From Chloroflexota bacterium (lineage in GTDB: Bacteria > Chloroflexota > Dormibacteria > Dormibacterales > Dormibacteraceae): a DNA stretch of 10,274 nucleotides. Location: positions 1 through 10,274 of the forward strand of contig VBJE01000086.1 of the NCBI GenBank assembly GCA_005879675.1, given 5' to 3'. The notes under the pieces were generated by a model. The model had not been told where the DNA came from, ran no database searches, and saw only the letters and a list, made by a program, of their open reading frames with translations. Below are positions 1-6,399 of this stretch, piece after piece (positions within the stretch are counted from its first letter, which is position 1; each line of letters starts with the position of its first letter). A program made the position numbers and the translations under genes.

Positions 1-176
1 TCGCCTATATCGCGATCGCCATCGCCGTCGACGCCACCTACGTGCTGGCGGCCGCGGCGGTAGCCCGGCGCTTCCTCCGCGGCGATCGCGCGCGCCGACG
101 TGCCGGTCGGGTCGCGGCGGCGACCTACGTGGCGCTGGGCGTCGCGGCCACGGCGACCGGGATCAAGAGGCCGTGA
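1..176 (+). CDS. LysE/RhtB-like exporter, C-terminal fragment
   Basis: This is the 3' end of a gene that enters from the left edge; reading begins in frame at base 3 and the TGA is at 174-176, leaving 57 residues. A hydrophobic segment containing a D-A-T-Y motif (AYIAIAVDATYVLAAAAVA) is followed by an Arg-rich loop (RRFLRGDRARRRAGR) and a second hydrophobic stretch ending in a short basic tail (ATATGIKRP). That layout, with Asp-x-x-Tyr inside the penultimate helix, a basic cytoplasmic loop and a last helix rich in G-V/L-G, matches the C-terminus of LysE/RhtB amino-acid exporters. The family call is an inference from about a quarter of the protein; another small multi-helix permease is possible. 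Its stop overlaps the GTG of the next gene by 2 nt within GTGA, so translation of the two is probably coupled. Confidence 0.55.
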   Translation, partial: AYIAIAIAVDATYVLAAAAVARRFLRGDRARRRAGRVAAATYVALGVAATATGIKRP

Positions 177-1135
177 GGACGCTTCTCACGACGGCCGGGC
201 ACACCCCCGCCACCCGGGTCGAGGAGATCACCAAATGCTTCAACGCGGCGCACGAGGACGGCTTCTGGCTCGACATCGAAGCACCTGACCAGGCCGACTA
301 CGACCTCCTCGAGCACACGTTCAAGTTCCACCCCCTGACGATCGAGGACATCCAGCACCAGGACCAGCGACCGAAGGTCGACGAGTACACGGACTACAAC
401 TTCACGGTCATCTTCGTCGCGGTGTGGGACAACAACGACATCGCCCTCCGCGAGCATCACCTCTTCGTCGGTGAGCACTACCTGATCACCGTCCACCTCG
501 AGCCTTCGCAGCAGCTCAAGGAGCTGCAGGAGCGGATCAAGAAGAGCCCGGAGCTGACACATGGCAAGCCCGCATTCCTCACCTACATGGCGATCGACAC
601 GCTCGTCGACGCGACGTTTCCAGTCCTCGACAAGCTCGACGACGAGGTCGACGAGCTCGAGGACGAGATCACGGAGAAGGCCACCGATGAGCAGCTCAAG
701 CGCATCTACCACCTGAAGCACACCGTCACGGAGCTCCGCCGCTTTCTGGGCGCGCAGCGCGACGTGTTCCAGGCCCTGATCACGCACGGCATCCACCTGC
801 AGCAGGCGGACATGACCCTGTACTACCGCGACGTGTACGACCACATCGTCCGCCAGTACGAAACCGCCGACTCGCTCCGAGACCTGCTCACGGGCGCGAT
901 GGACGTCTACCTCTCGACCGTCTCGAACCGCCTCAACGAGACGACCAAGGCGCTGACGGTCATCGCCAGCCTGTTCCTGCCCCTGAGCTTCCTCACCGGC
1001 TTTTTCGGCATGAACTTCTCGTACCTGGTCAACGTGCTCGAGAGCCCCTACAGCGCCTTCGCCGTCGGCGTCGCCACGATGCTCATCGCGACGCTGATCC
1101 AGCTCTGGCTCTTCAGGCGCCGCGGATGGATCTGA
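173..1135 (+). CDS. corA: CorA-family magnesium/divalent cation channel
   Basis: The product is a 320-residue inner-membrane protein of the CorA family, which forms homopentameric channels for Mg2+ and sometimes Co2+ or Ni2+. Residues 1-255 form the acidic, largely helical cytoplasmic domain, including a very acidic helix (DKLDDEVDELEDEITEK) typical of the CorA stalk. The first membrane helix (about 261-278) runs into the diagnostic GMN signature at residues 279-281 (FFGMNFSYL), which forms the selectivity loop. The second helix covers about 292-313, and the protein ends in the usual basic tail FRRRGWI. Length is normal for the family. The GTG at 173 is chosen because it overlaps the preceding stop (GTGA) and gives the expected N-terminus; AAGAGG lies close upstream. 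The next gene starts 4 nt after the stop. Mg2+ as main substrate is inferred from the family. Confidence 0.95.
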   Translation: MRTLLTTAGHTPATRVEEITKCFNAAHEDGFWLDIEAPDQADYDLLEHTFKFHPLTIEDIQHQDQRPKVDEYTDYNFTVIFVAVWDNNDIALREHHLFVGEHYLITVHLEPSQQLKELQERIKKSPELTHGKPAFLTYMAIDTLVDATFPVLDKLDDEVDELEDEITEKATDEQLKRIYHLKHTVTELRRFLGAQRDVFQALITHGIHLQQADMTLYYRDVYDHIVRQYETADSLRDLLTGAMDVYLSTVSNRLNETTKALTVIASLFLPLSFLTGFFGMNFSYLVNVLESPYSAFAVGVATMLIATLIQLWLFRRRGWI

Positions 1136-1139
1136 CCCG

Positions 1140-1793
1140 GTGAGCGACTGCTGCTCGCCCAAGGGCTACCGCTGGGTGTTCAGTGAACGCAGCGCCCGCG
1201 CGGAGGCGAAGCGCTACCGGCGCAAAGGTCTCGACGCGACGTCGCGGCGCATCGTCGACTACCTGAAGGCGCAGGGCGTCGCGGGGCGCACGGTGCTCGA
1301 GGTGGGCGGCGGCATCGGCGCCATCCAGCTCGAGCTGCTGAAGGCCGGCGCCGCGCGGGCCGTCAGCATCGAGCTCACACCCACGTACGAGGACATCGCC
1401 AGGCAGCTGCTGGAGGAGGCGGGACTCGCCGACAGGGTGGAGCGGAAGGTCATGGACTTCGCGCAGGCCGCCGCGCAGGTCGACAGCGCGGACGTCGTCG
1501 TCCTGAACCGCGTGATCTGCTGCTACCCCGACATGCCCCGCCTCGCCGGCGCCGCCGCCGAGCACGCGCGCGAAGTCCTGCTCATGAGCTTTCCGCGCCG
1601 GACCTGGTGGACGGCCGCCGCCCTGTGGCTCGCCAACTCGTTGCTGTTCCTGATGCGCCGCGAGTTCCACATCTTCCTGCACCCGCCGGAGCGGATCATC
1701 GCCACCTCGGAGAGCCGGGGTCTGCGCGAGGTCCTGGACCAGAAAGGAGTGCTCTGGATCGTGGCCGCGCTGCGGAGGGTCAGCGCAGCCTAG
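1140..1793 (+). CDS. Class I SAM-dependent methyltransferase, uncharacterised family
   Basis: This 217-residue protein has a Rossmann-fold methyltransferase core. Motif I, the SAM-binding glycine loop, is VLEVGGGIGA at residues 52-61; the acidic residue at the end of strand 2 is E78 (SIELTP); the strand-4 region is DVVVLNRVICCYPD at 118-131. The Cys-Cys pair near the N-terminus (MSDCC) and the ICCYPD motif recur in a widespread uncharacterised group of bacterial methyltransferases that I recognise but for which I know no substrate. The YP region is distantly reminiscent of Mg-protoporphyrin O-methyltransferases (BchM), but no other pigment gene is nearby. A hydrophobic stretch at 156-172 (WWTAAALWLANSLLFLM) suggests membrane association or a lipid-like substrate. 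The GTG start lies 4 nt after corA, so they are probably cotranscribed. The 3' end overlaps thrC on the other strand by 14 bp. Confidence 0.85.
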   Translation: MSDCCSPKGYRWVFSERSARAEAKRYRRKGLDATSRRIVDYLKAQGVAGRTVLEVGGGIGAIQLELLKAGAARAVSIELTPTYEDIARQLLEEAGLADRVERKVMDFAQAAAQVDSADVVVLNRVICCYPDMPRLAGAAAEHAREVLLMSFPRRTWWTAAALWLANSLLFLMRREFHIFLHPPERIIATSESRGLREVLDQKGVLWIVAALRRVSAA

Positions 1794-3006
1794 GGATCAC
1801 CTTCTCCTTCCAGAAGCCGGCATCGTTGGGGACGGTGTTCGGAGCCGGGAAGTCAGGCGGGTCGGATTTGAATCCGGCGCCGGTGTCGAAGAGGACGACG
1901 GTCTCGCTCGCTCTGACCAGCCCAGACTCGACGAGCGCCTTCAGCCCCGCCGCGGCCGCCGCGGTTTCGAGGCTCGCGTAGCCGAGTCCCAGGCGACCCA
2001 ACGCTGACCGCGTGGCGACGATATCGGCCTCCGGCACTGCCACCGCGGACCCGCCGGACTTGCGGATGCAGTCGAGGACCAGGAAGTCGCCGACCGCCGA
2101 CGGCACGCGAAGGCCGGCGGCCGCGGTCGAGGCCCCTTCCCACGCCTTCGCGAACCGCTCGCCCTGCCGAAACGCGCGCACGATCGGCGCGCAGCCATCG
2201 GGCTGGACGGAGAACATCCGCGGCCTCTCCGCGTCGATCAGGCCCAGCGCCTCGAGCTCGTCGAAGGCCTTGCACATGCCGACGATGCCGGAGCCGCCAC
2301 CGGTCGGATAGACGACCGCGTCGGGCAGCCGCCAGCCGAGCTGCTCGGCCAGCTCGAAACCCATCGTCTTCTTGCCCTCGACGCGGTAGGGCTCCTTCAG
2401 GGTGCTGAGGTCGAAGGCGCCGAGCTCGTCGCGTATCACGCCGGCCAGCCGCCCGCAGTCGGTGATCAGGCCGTCGAGCAGGAGCAGGTCGGCGCCGGTG
2501 GCGAGGACCTCCACCTGGTTCTGGGCCGGCGCGTCCGCCGGCATGATCACCGTCGCGCGCACGCCCGCGGCAGCGGCGTAGGCGGCGAGCGCACCCCCGG
2601 CGTTGCCTGCAGACGGCGCGACCAGATGCCTCGAGCCCAGCTCGACCGCGCGGCTCACCGCCACCGCCATGCCGCGGGCTTTGAAGGAGCCGGTCGGGTT
2701 CAGGCTCTCGCGCTTGACCAGGAGTCGTGGCAGTCCCAGCCATGCGGCGAGGCCTCGCGCCGGTTGCAGCGCGGTGTCGCCCTCGCCGAGGTGGGCGACG
2801 AAGCGCGATTCGCGCACGGGCAACAGCTCGGCCCACCGCCAGAGCCCGCCGGCGCGCCGCGCGGCTACCGATTCGCGCGTCAGCGTCGTCGCCGCCTTCT
2901 GCAGGTCGTAGCGCGCGAGCAGGGGACGCTGGTCGACGGGGTCGAGCCCCATCAAGGCGTCGGCCGCGTGCGTCTTTCCCGACAGGCCACCCTCGAGGTG
3001 GCTCAA
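1780..3006 (-). CDS. thrC: Threonine synthase
   Basis: The product is a cytoplasmic PLP enzyme that converts O-phosphohomoserine to L-threonine, the last step of threonine biosynthesis. Counting from the TTG at 3006 it has 408 residues, normal for the family. The PLP lysine is K109 in NPTGSFKARG; SAGNAGGALAAY (132-143) matches the substrate/cofactor loop; PTGGGSGIVGM (234-244) binds the PLP phosphate; FDTGAGFKS (373-381) is the usual C-terminal motif. The TTG is chosen because the residues that follow (SHLEGGLSGKTHAADAL... PLLARYDL) align with the conserved threonine synthase N-terminus, and an ATG start at residue 19 would remove part of it. In relatives the position after HLE is normally Cys; here it is Gly, and the other zinc-ribbon cysteines are also absent. 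GGAAGG lies 16 nt before the TTG, farther than usual. The gene follows the hydrolase by 23 nt, so they are probably one operon. Confidence 0.92.
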   Translation of the reverse strand: MSHLEGGLSGKTHAADALMGLDPVDQRPLLARYDLQKAATTLTRESVAARRAGGLWRWAELLPVRESRFVAHLGEGDTALQPARGLAAWLGLPRLLVKRESLNPTGSFKARGMAVAVSRAVELGSRHLVAPSAGNAGGALAAYAAAAGVRATVIMPADAPAQNQVEVLATGADLLLLDGLITDCGRLAGVIRDELGAFDLSTLKEPYRVEGKKTMGFELAEQLGWRLPDAVVYPTGGGSGIVGMCKAFDELEALGLIDAERPRMFSVQPDGCAPIVRAFRQGERFAKAWEGASTAAAGLRVPSAVGDFLVLDCIRKSGGSAVAVPEADIVATRSALGRLGLGYASLETAAAAAGLKALVESGLVRASETVVLFDTGAGFKSDPPDFPAPNTVPNDAGFWKEKVIPRLR

Positions 3007-3021
3007 CGTCGAGCCTGTCGG
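2979..3021. repeat. Inverted repeat spanning the thrC start codon
   Basis: A perfect 9-bp inverted repeat, CCGACAGGC at 2979-2987 and GCCTGTCGG at 3013-3021, encloses a 25-nt loop. Inside it a second short hairpin (GCCAC 2986-2990 / GTGGC 2998-3002) can form around CTCGAG; it shares two bases with the left outer arm. In the thrC mRNA the TTG start (3006-3004) lies in the outer loop, and the nearest purine-rich ribosome site (3023-3028) is just outside the stem. It resembles small REP-like palindromes with a GAGCCTGTCG core that I recall from environmental genomes. No second copy of the arm was found in this window. Confidence 0.6.
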
Positions 3022-3029
3022 ACCTTCCG

Positions 3030-3893
3030 TCAGTCGAAGCGGCGGACGAACTCCAGCGCCACCTCCGCAACTTCCTTCCAGCCGCTGTCGATGGTCAGCG
3101 CGTGGCCGCGGCCCGCGATCTTCTTGATCTCGGTTACGCCGGGATTGCGCTTCTGCTTCTTGTAGGAGGCGTTCGCGATCGCCCAGGGGACCGTGTTGTC
3201 CTTCTCGCCATCGAGGATGAGCAGCGGCCCACGCTCCGGGTTGATCGTGTCGACCTTGGCCTGCGTCCACGGGTTGAGGTTCGCGGTCGCGGCCTGGAAC
3301 AAAGGCTCGCCGGGCGCCGGCACCGCGAATGTGTCATAGAGCTGCCTCGCCTCGTCCTCGCTCACCGCGTTGGCGAAGGCGAACCGGAACTGCTCGAACG
3401 TGAGCGGGATTGCTTTGTTCCAGTTCGTCGGGTTGCTCAGGACGGGCGACGCTGCCTTGAGCGCGGAGATCGGCAAGGGCAGCACGCCGCGGAACGGGGC
3501 GGGATCGATCGCGACGGTCGCCTTCGACAGCCCGCGCCCGGCGACGATCTGCGCCAGGAGGCCTCCGAAGGAGTGGCCGATCACGGCCGGCTTCTTGCTG
3601 AGCCTCTTGACGATCGCGCTGACGTGGTCGGCAACCTGGCCCACGCCCTTGCCCGCGAAGACCTCGGGGTGCGCCTTGGCCTCGGCGACGGTCTCCGGGT
3701 CGTCGGGCCAGCTGGGCTTGACGGCGGAGTAGCCGGCGGCCTCGAACAGCTCGGCCCAGCGGTCCCAGCTGCTCGGCAGCAGCCAGAGGCCATGGATGAA
3801 GACGACGGCCGTCCGCCCCGACGCGTTGGCGCGCTCGATCTGCTCTGACTCGTGGTCGGTGATGCCTGTGCGATCGGCAGCGACTGTGCTCAT
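3030..3893 (-). CDS. Alpha/beta-fold hydrolase
   Basis: This 287-residue protein has a complete alpha/beta-hydrolase catalytic set. FIHGLW at 32-37 forms the oxyanion-hole strand/loop. The nucleophile elbow is GHSFGG with Ser108. The acid is most likely Asp232 in LDGEKDNTVP, and the base is His264 in GRGHALTID. No signal peptide or membrane helix is visible, so it should be cytoplasmic. The cap region around 135-205 (PLPISALKAASPVLSNP...) is of the type found in small esterase/lipase- and haloperoxidase-like hydrolases, but the substrate cannot be read from sequence. The ATG at 3893 is secure because AAGGAG lies 6 nt upstream of it. thrC begins 23 nt after the stop, suggesting cotranscription without implying a shared pathway. 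The gene diverges from the aminotransferase across a 66-bp spacer. Confidence 0.92.
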   Translation of the reverse strand: MSTVAADRTGITDHESEQIERANASGRTAVVFIHGLWLLPSSWDRWAELFEAAGYSAVKPSWPDDPETVAEAKAHPEVFAGKGVGQVADHVSAIVKRLSKKPAVIGHSFGGLLAQIVAGRGLSKATVAIDPAPFRGVLPLPISALKAASPVLSNPTNWNKAIPLTFEQFRFAFANAVSEDEARQLYDTFAVPAPGEPLFQAATANLNPWTQAKVDTINPERGPLLILDGEKDNTVPWAIANASYKKQKRNPGVTEIKKIAGRGHALTIDSGWKEVAEVALEFVRRFD

Positions 3894-3899
3894 TGGCGG

Positions 3900-3905
3900 C
3901 TCCTT
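3900..3905 (-). promoter_or_regulatory. Strong Shine-Dalgarno of the hydrolase
   Basis: AAGGAG on the minus strand, 6 nt before the ATG at 3893. It fixes the hydrolase start and shows that this organism uses conventional ribosome binding sites for at least some genes, in contrast with the divergent gene at 3960. Confidence 0.8.
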
Positions 3906-3947
3906 CGTACCGTGGTTGTCCCACCCCGCTCCACGGCCGCCTGCGGG

Positions 3948-3954
3948 TATCGTA
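3948..3954. promoter_or_regulatory. Candidate symmetric -10 element shared by divergent genes
   Basis: The heptamer TATCGTA reads as TATCGT on the plus strand and TACGAT on the minus strand, both fitting the TAnnnT pattern of a sigma70-type -10 box. On the plus strand only 6 nt separate it from the GTG at 3960, so transcription would begin at or very near that GTG and give a leaderless mRNA; no Shine-Dalgarno is seen there. On the minus strand it would give a leader of roughly 50 nt carrying the hydrolase ribosome site. No good -35 match is visible for either direction, so this is only a candidate. Confidence 0.35.
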
Positions 3955-3959
3955 GCCAA

Positions 3960-5321
3960 GTGATCGATCCCGAGGTCGTGTACCGCGAGACCACCCCGCG
4001 GTCTGGCGCGCTCCACGAACGCGCCGTCACGGTGATGCCGGGTGGGACCACGCGCACGACCACCTACTTCGCGCCCTATCCCCTCTACATCGAGCGCGGC
4101 GAGGGCTGCCGCGTGTGGGACGTCGACGGGACCGAGCGCATCGACATGATCGGCAACTACACGGCGATGATCCTCGGCCACTCTCATCCGAAGGTCGTGG
4201 AGGCGATCCGCGCGCAGGCCGCGCGCGGCACCGGCTTCGCGGCGGCGAACCCGGTCGAGGTGGAGCTCGCGACCCTGCTCTGCGAGCGCGTGCCGAGCCT
4301 TGACGCGGTGCGGTTCTGCAACTCCGGCACCGAGGCGACGATGTTCGCCATGCGGCTGGCCCGGGCGTTCACCGGCCGGCCGAGCATCGCCCGCATGGAG
4401 GGTGGCTACCACGGGACGCACGACTACGCCGAGGTCAGCACGCATCCGGCCCCCGCCGAGGCAGGCCCGGCCGACGATCCCAGGGCGGCGCCGGACTCCA
4501 TGGGCACTCCCGGTTGGGCGCTCGAGGAGGTCGTCGTCCTGCCGTTCAACAACGCCCCCGCGGCCGAGCGGATCATCCGCCGCGAGGGCTCGCGGCTCGC
4601 GGCCGTGATCCTCGAGCCGATCATCGGCGCAGGTGGCGTCATCGCCGCAACGCCCGAGTTCCTGCGGCGCCTGAGGGACGTCACACACGAGCTCGGGATC
4701 CTTCTCATCTTCGACGAGGTGATCTCGTTTCGCGTCGCGCCCGGCGGCGCGCAGGAGCTGTACGGCATCGTCCCGGACCTGACCACGCTCGGCAAGATCA
4801 TCGGGGGCGGTCTTCCGGTCGCGGCGTTCGGCGGCCGCGCCGACGTCATGGAGCTGCTCGACCCGCGGCGGGAGCCGAACATCGCGCAGGGCGGAACCTA
4901 CAACGGCAACCCGCTCGGGATGGCGGCGGGGGTGGCGGCGATGAAAGAGCTGACTCCCGACGTGTACGACGACCTCAACCGCAAAGGCGCGCGCGTATGC
5001 GAGCAACTGACCGAGGTGTTCGCGTCGCATCACGTGCCCGTGCAGGTCAACGGCGCGGGTTCCATGCTCGCGCTGCATTTCACGGACACGCCGGTCGTCG
5101 ACTACCGGACGATGGCCGCCGGGGACAGGCAGAAGACGCGAGACCTGTTTCTGGATCTGCTCAACCACGGAGCGCTGATGGCGCCGCGCGCCATGGGCGC
5201 GCTCTCGACGCCGATGGGCGAGGACGACATCCAGCGTTTCGTCGACGCCGTCGACGCGTCCGTCGCCGAGCTCCGGCCGCGCTGGGAGTCCAGGGAACCA
5301 ACCAGCCAGACCTCCCGTTAG
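3960..5321 (+). CDS. Class-III PLP aminotransferase, glutamate-1-semialdehyde aminomutase-like
   Basis: The product (453 residues) is a fold-type I PLP enzyme of aminotransferase class III. NSGTEATMFAMRLARAF (121-137) contacts the cofactor phosphate; YHG (150-152) carries the stacking aromatic; the PLP-binding Asp is D252 in IFDEVISFR; the Schiff-base lysine is K279 in TTLGKIIGGGLPVAAFGG; GGTYNGNPLG (311-320) completes the site. Overall similarity is to HemL, which makes 5-aminolevulinate, but the serine/glycine-rich segment that follows YHG in true HemL is replaced by HDYAEVSTHPAPAEAGP, and no tetrapyrrole gene is nearby. A related transaminase or mutase with another substrate is more likely. 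The GTG at 3960 is preferred: upstream starts at 3852 and 3912 would add a non-conserved leader overlapping the divergent hydrolase gene or its ribosome-site region. There is no ribosome site; see the promoter candidate at 3948. The GH3 gene follows 10 nt after the stop, probably in the same operon. Confidence 0.9.
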   Translation: MIDPEVVYRETTPRSGALHERAVTVMPGGTTRTTTYFAPYPLYIERGEGCRVWDVDGTERIDMIGNYTAMILGHSHPKVVEAIRAQAARGTGFAAANPVEVELATLLCERVPSLDAVRFCNSGTEATMFAMRLARAFTGRPSIARMEGGYHGTHDYAEVSTHPAPAEAGPADDPRAAPDSMGTPGWALEEVVVLPFNNAPAAERIIRREGSRLAAVILEPIIGAGGVIAATPEFLRRLRDVTHELGILLIFDEVISFRVAPGGAQELYGIVPDLTTLGKIIGGGLPVAAFGGRADVMELLDPRREPNIAQGGTYNGNPLGMAAGVAAMKELTPDVYDDLNRKGARVCEQLTEVFASHHVPVQVNGAGSMLALHFTDTPVVDYRTMAAGDRQKTRDLFLDLLNHGALMAPRAMGALSTPMGEDDIQRFVDAVDASVAELRPRWESREPTSQTSR

Positions 5322-5331
5322 ACGTCAGGCG

Positions 5332-6399
5332 ATGACGAAGGCACTCGCGACCCTCCTGCTGCTTGCCGCGATCACGGCAGCCTGCGCGGGCCAGCCCACC
5401 GGGCGCCAGGCCTCGCCCTCGCCGTCCGCCAGCCCAGCACCCTCACCGTCGCCCAGGCTCACTCTCGACGAGGAGGTCGGCGCGGTGATGATGGTCGGGT
5501 TCCAGGGACCGCTCACCGACGCCATCGTGGCCGACTGGCAGAAGCATCAGTTCGGCGGCTTGCTGATCGTCAACCTGAACCGCAACGCGGCCTCGGACGC
5601 GGACCTCTCGGCGTTGCTGGCGCGGCTGCGCGCGGTCTCCCGCCACCGCATGCTCGCCGCGACGGACCAGGAAGGCGGCGGCGTCTGCCTGGCCGCGACC
5701 TCGGTGCCGTGCGCGGCGATGCCCGCCGGCCAGGCGGCGACGACGGCGATGGCATCGGCGCTTCGACGCCTGGGCTTCGACGTCGACCTGGGTCCGGTCT
5801 CGGACGTCTGCTCCGGCCCTTCGTCGGTGATGTGGGGCCGCTGCTACGGCACGGATCCCGCCGTGGTCGCGAGGTCGGTAGGCCCGGTCGTCGACGGGAT
5901 CCACGCCGCCGGCATGCTCTCGGCGGCGAAGCACTTCCCCGGCCACGGCGACACGTCGGTCAGCTCAGAGACTCAACTGCCGCGCATCGACGAGAGCCTG
6001 GCCACGATCCGGGCGCGTGGCCTGCCGCCGTTCCGCGAAGCCGTCGCGCACGGCACCGACTTCGTCCTCCTCGGGCATCTCTACTACCCGGCCCTCGACC
6101 CCAAGCGCTCGGCCGACCTCTCGCCGGCGACGGTCGCGTTGCTCCGGCAGGAGCTCGGGTTCAAGGGCGCGATCCTCTCCGACGACATGCAGATGGGCGC
6201 CATCACCTCCAGTACCCCCACGCCCGAGGCGGCGGTGCAGTTTCTCGCCGCCGGAGGGGACATGGTGATGGTCGCCCACGACCTGGCCGTGGCGGACGCG
6301 ACCTATGACGCCATCAAGTCGGCGGTCGAGTCGGGCCGCCTGCCTCGCGCGAGACTCGACGAGGCGGTGGCGGCCCTGACTGCGCTGCGAACGGGCTAG
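5332..6399 (+). CDS. Secreted GH3-family lipoprotein related to beta-N-acetylhexosaminidase
   Basis: The 355-residue precursor begins with a lipoprotein signal peptide (MTKALATLLLLAAITAAC, lipidated Cys at 18) and a Ser/Pro-rich linker at 28-41, so the enzyme should be anchored outside the membrane. Residues 43-355 form a single GH3 N-terminal barrel like NagZ/LpqI, which remove N-acetylglucosamine from wall fragments. KHFPGHGDT (200-208) and the nucleophile motif ILSDDMQMGA (281-290, probable nucleophile D284) are clear. However, the Asp-Ser-His triplet that normally follows the first motif and supplies the NagZ acid/base is Ser-Ser-Glu (211-213), and the usual arginines of DQEGGRVxR are missing (DQEGGGVCL, 112-120). 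Four cysteines (119, 127, 160, 171) could form extracytoplasmic disulfides. The substrate is therefore uncertain. It lies 10 nt after the aminotransferase and its TAG overlaps the carbonic anhydrase stop. Confidence 0.88.
   Translation: MTKALATLLLLAAITAACAGQPTGRQASPSPSASPAPSPSPRLTLDEEVGAVMMVGFQGPLTDAIVADWQKHQFGGLLIVNLNRNAASDADLSALLARLRAVSRHRMLAATDQEGGGVCLAATSVPCAAMPAGQAATTAMASALRRLGFDVDLGPVSDVCSGPSSVMWGRCYGTDPAVVARSVGPVVDGIHAAGMLSAAKHFPGHGDTSVSSETQLPRIDESLATIRARGLPPFREAVAHGTDFVLLGHLYYPALDPKRSADLSPATVALLRQELGFKGAILSDDMQMGAITSSTPTPEAAVQFLAAGGDMVMVAHDLAVADATYDAIKSAVESGRLPRARLDEAVAALTALRTG

Noticed and set aside
125..1162. Long open frame on the minus strand opposite corA.
   Set aside because: Its translation is a run of E, V, D, R and L with no domain, the expected antisense shadow of a G+C-rich gene; the CorA frame has the GMN motif and two membrane helices.
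2727..3848. Plus-strand open frame across thrC and the hydrolase.
   Set aside because: It crosses two well-supported minus-strand genes and its translation is compositionally biased Arg/Ala without motifs.
3852..3959. Earlier ATG start for the aminotransferase.
   Set aside because: It would begin inside the divergent hydrolase gene and add a leader with no resemblance to the family; the GTG at 3960 gives a normal N-terminus.
3894..5168. Minus-strand frame open far upstream of the hydrolase ATG, giving an apparent 712-residue protein.
   Set aside because: The extension is antisense to the aminotransferase and low-complexity; the ATG at 3893 has a strong ribosome site and begins the recognisable hydrolase.
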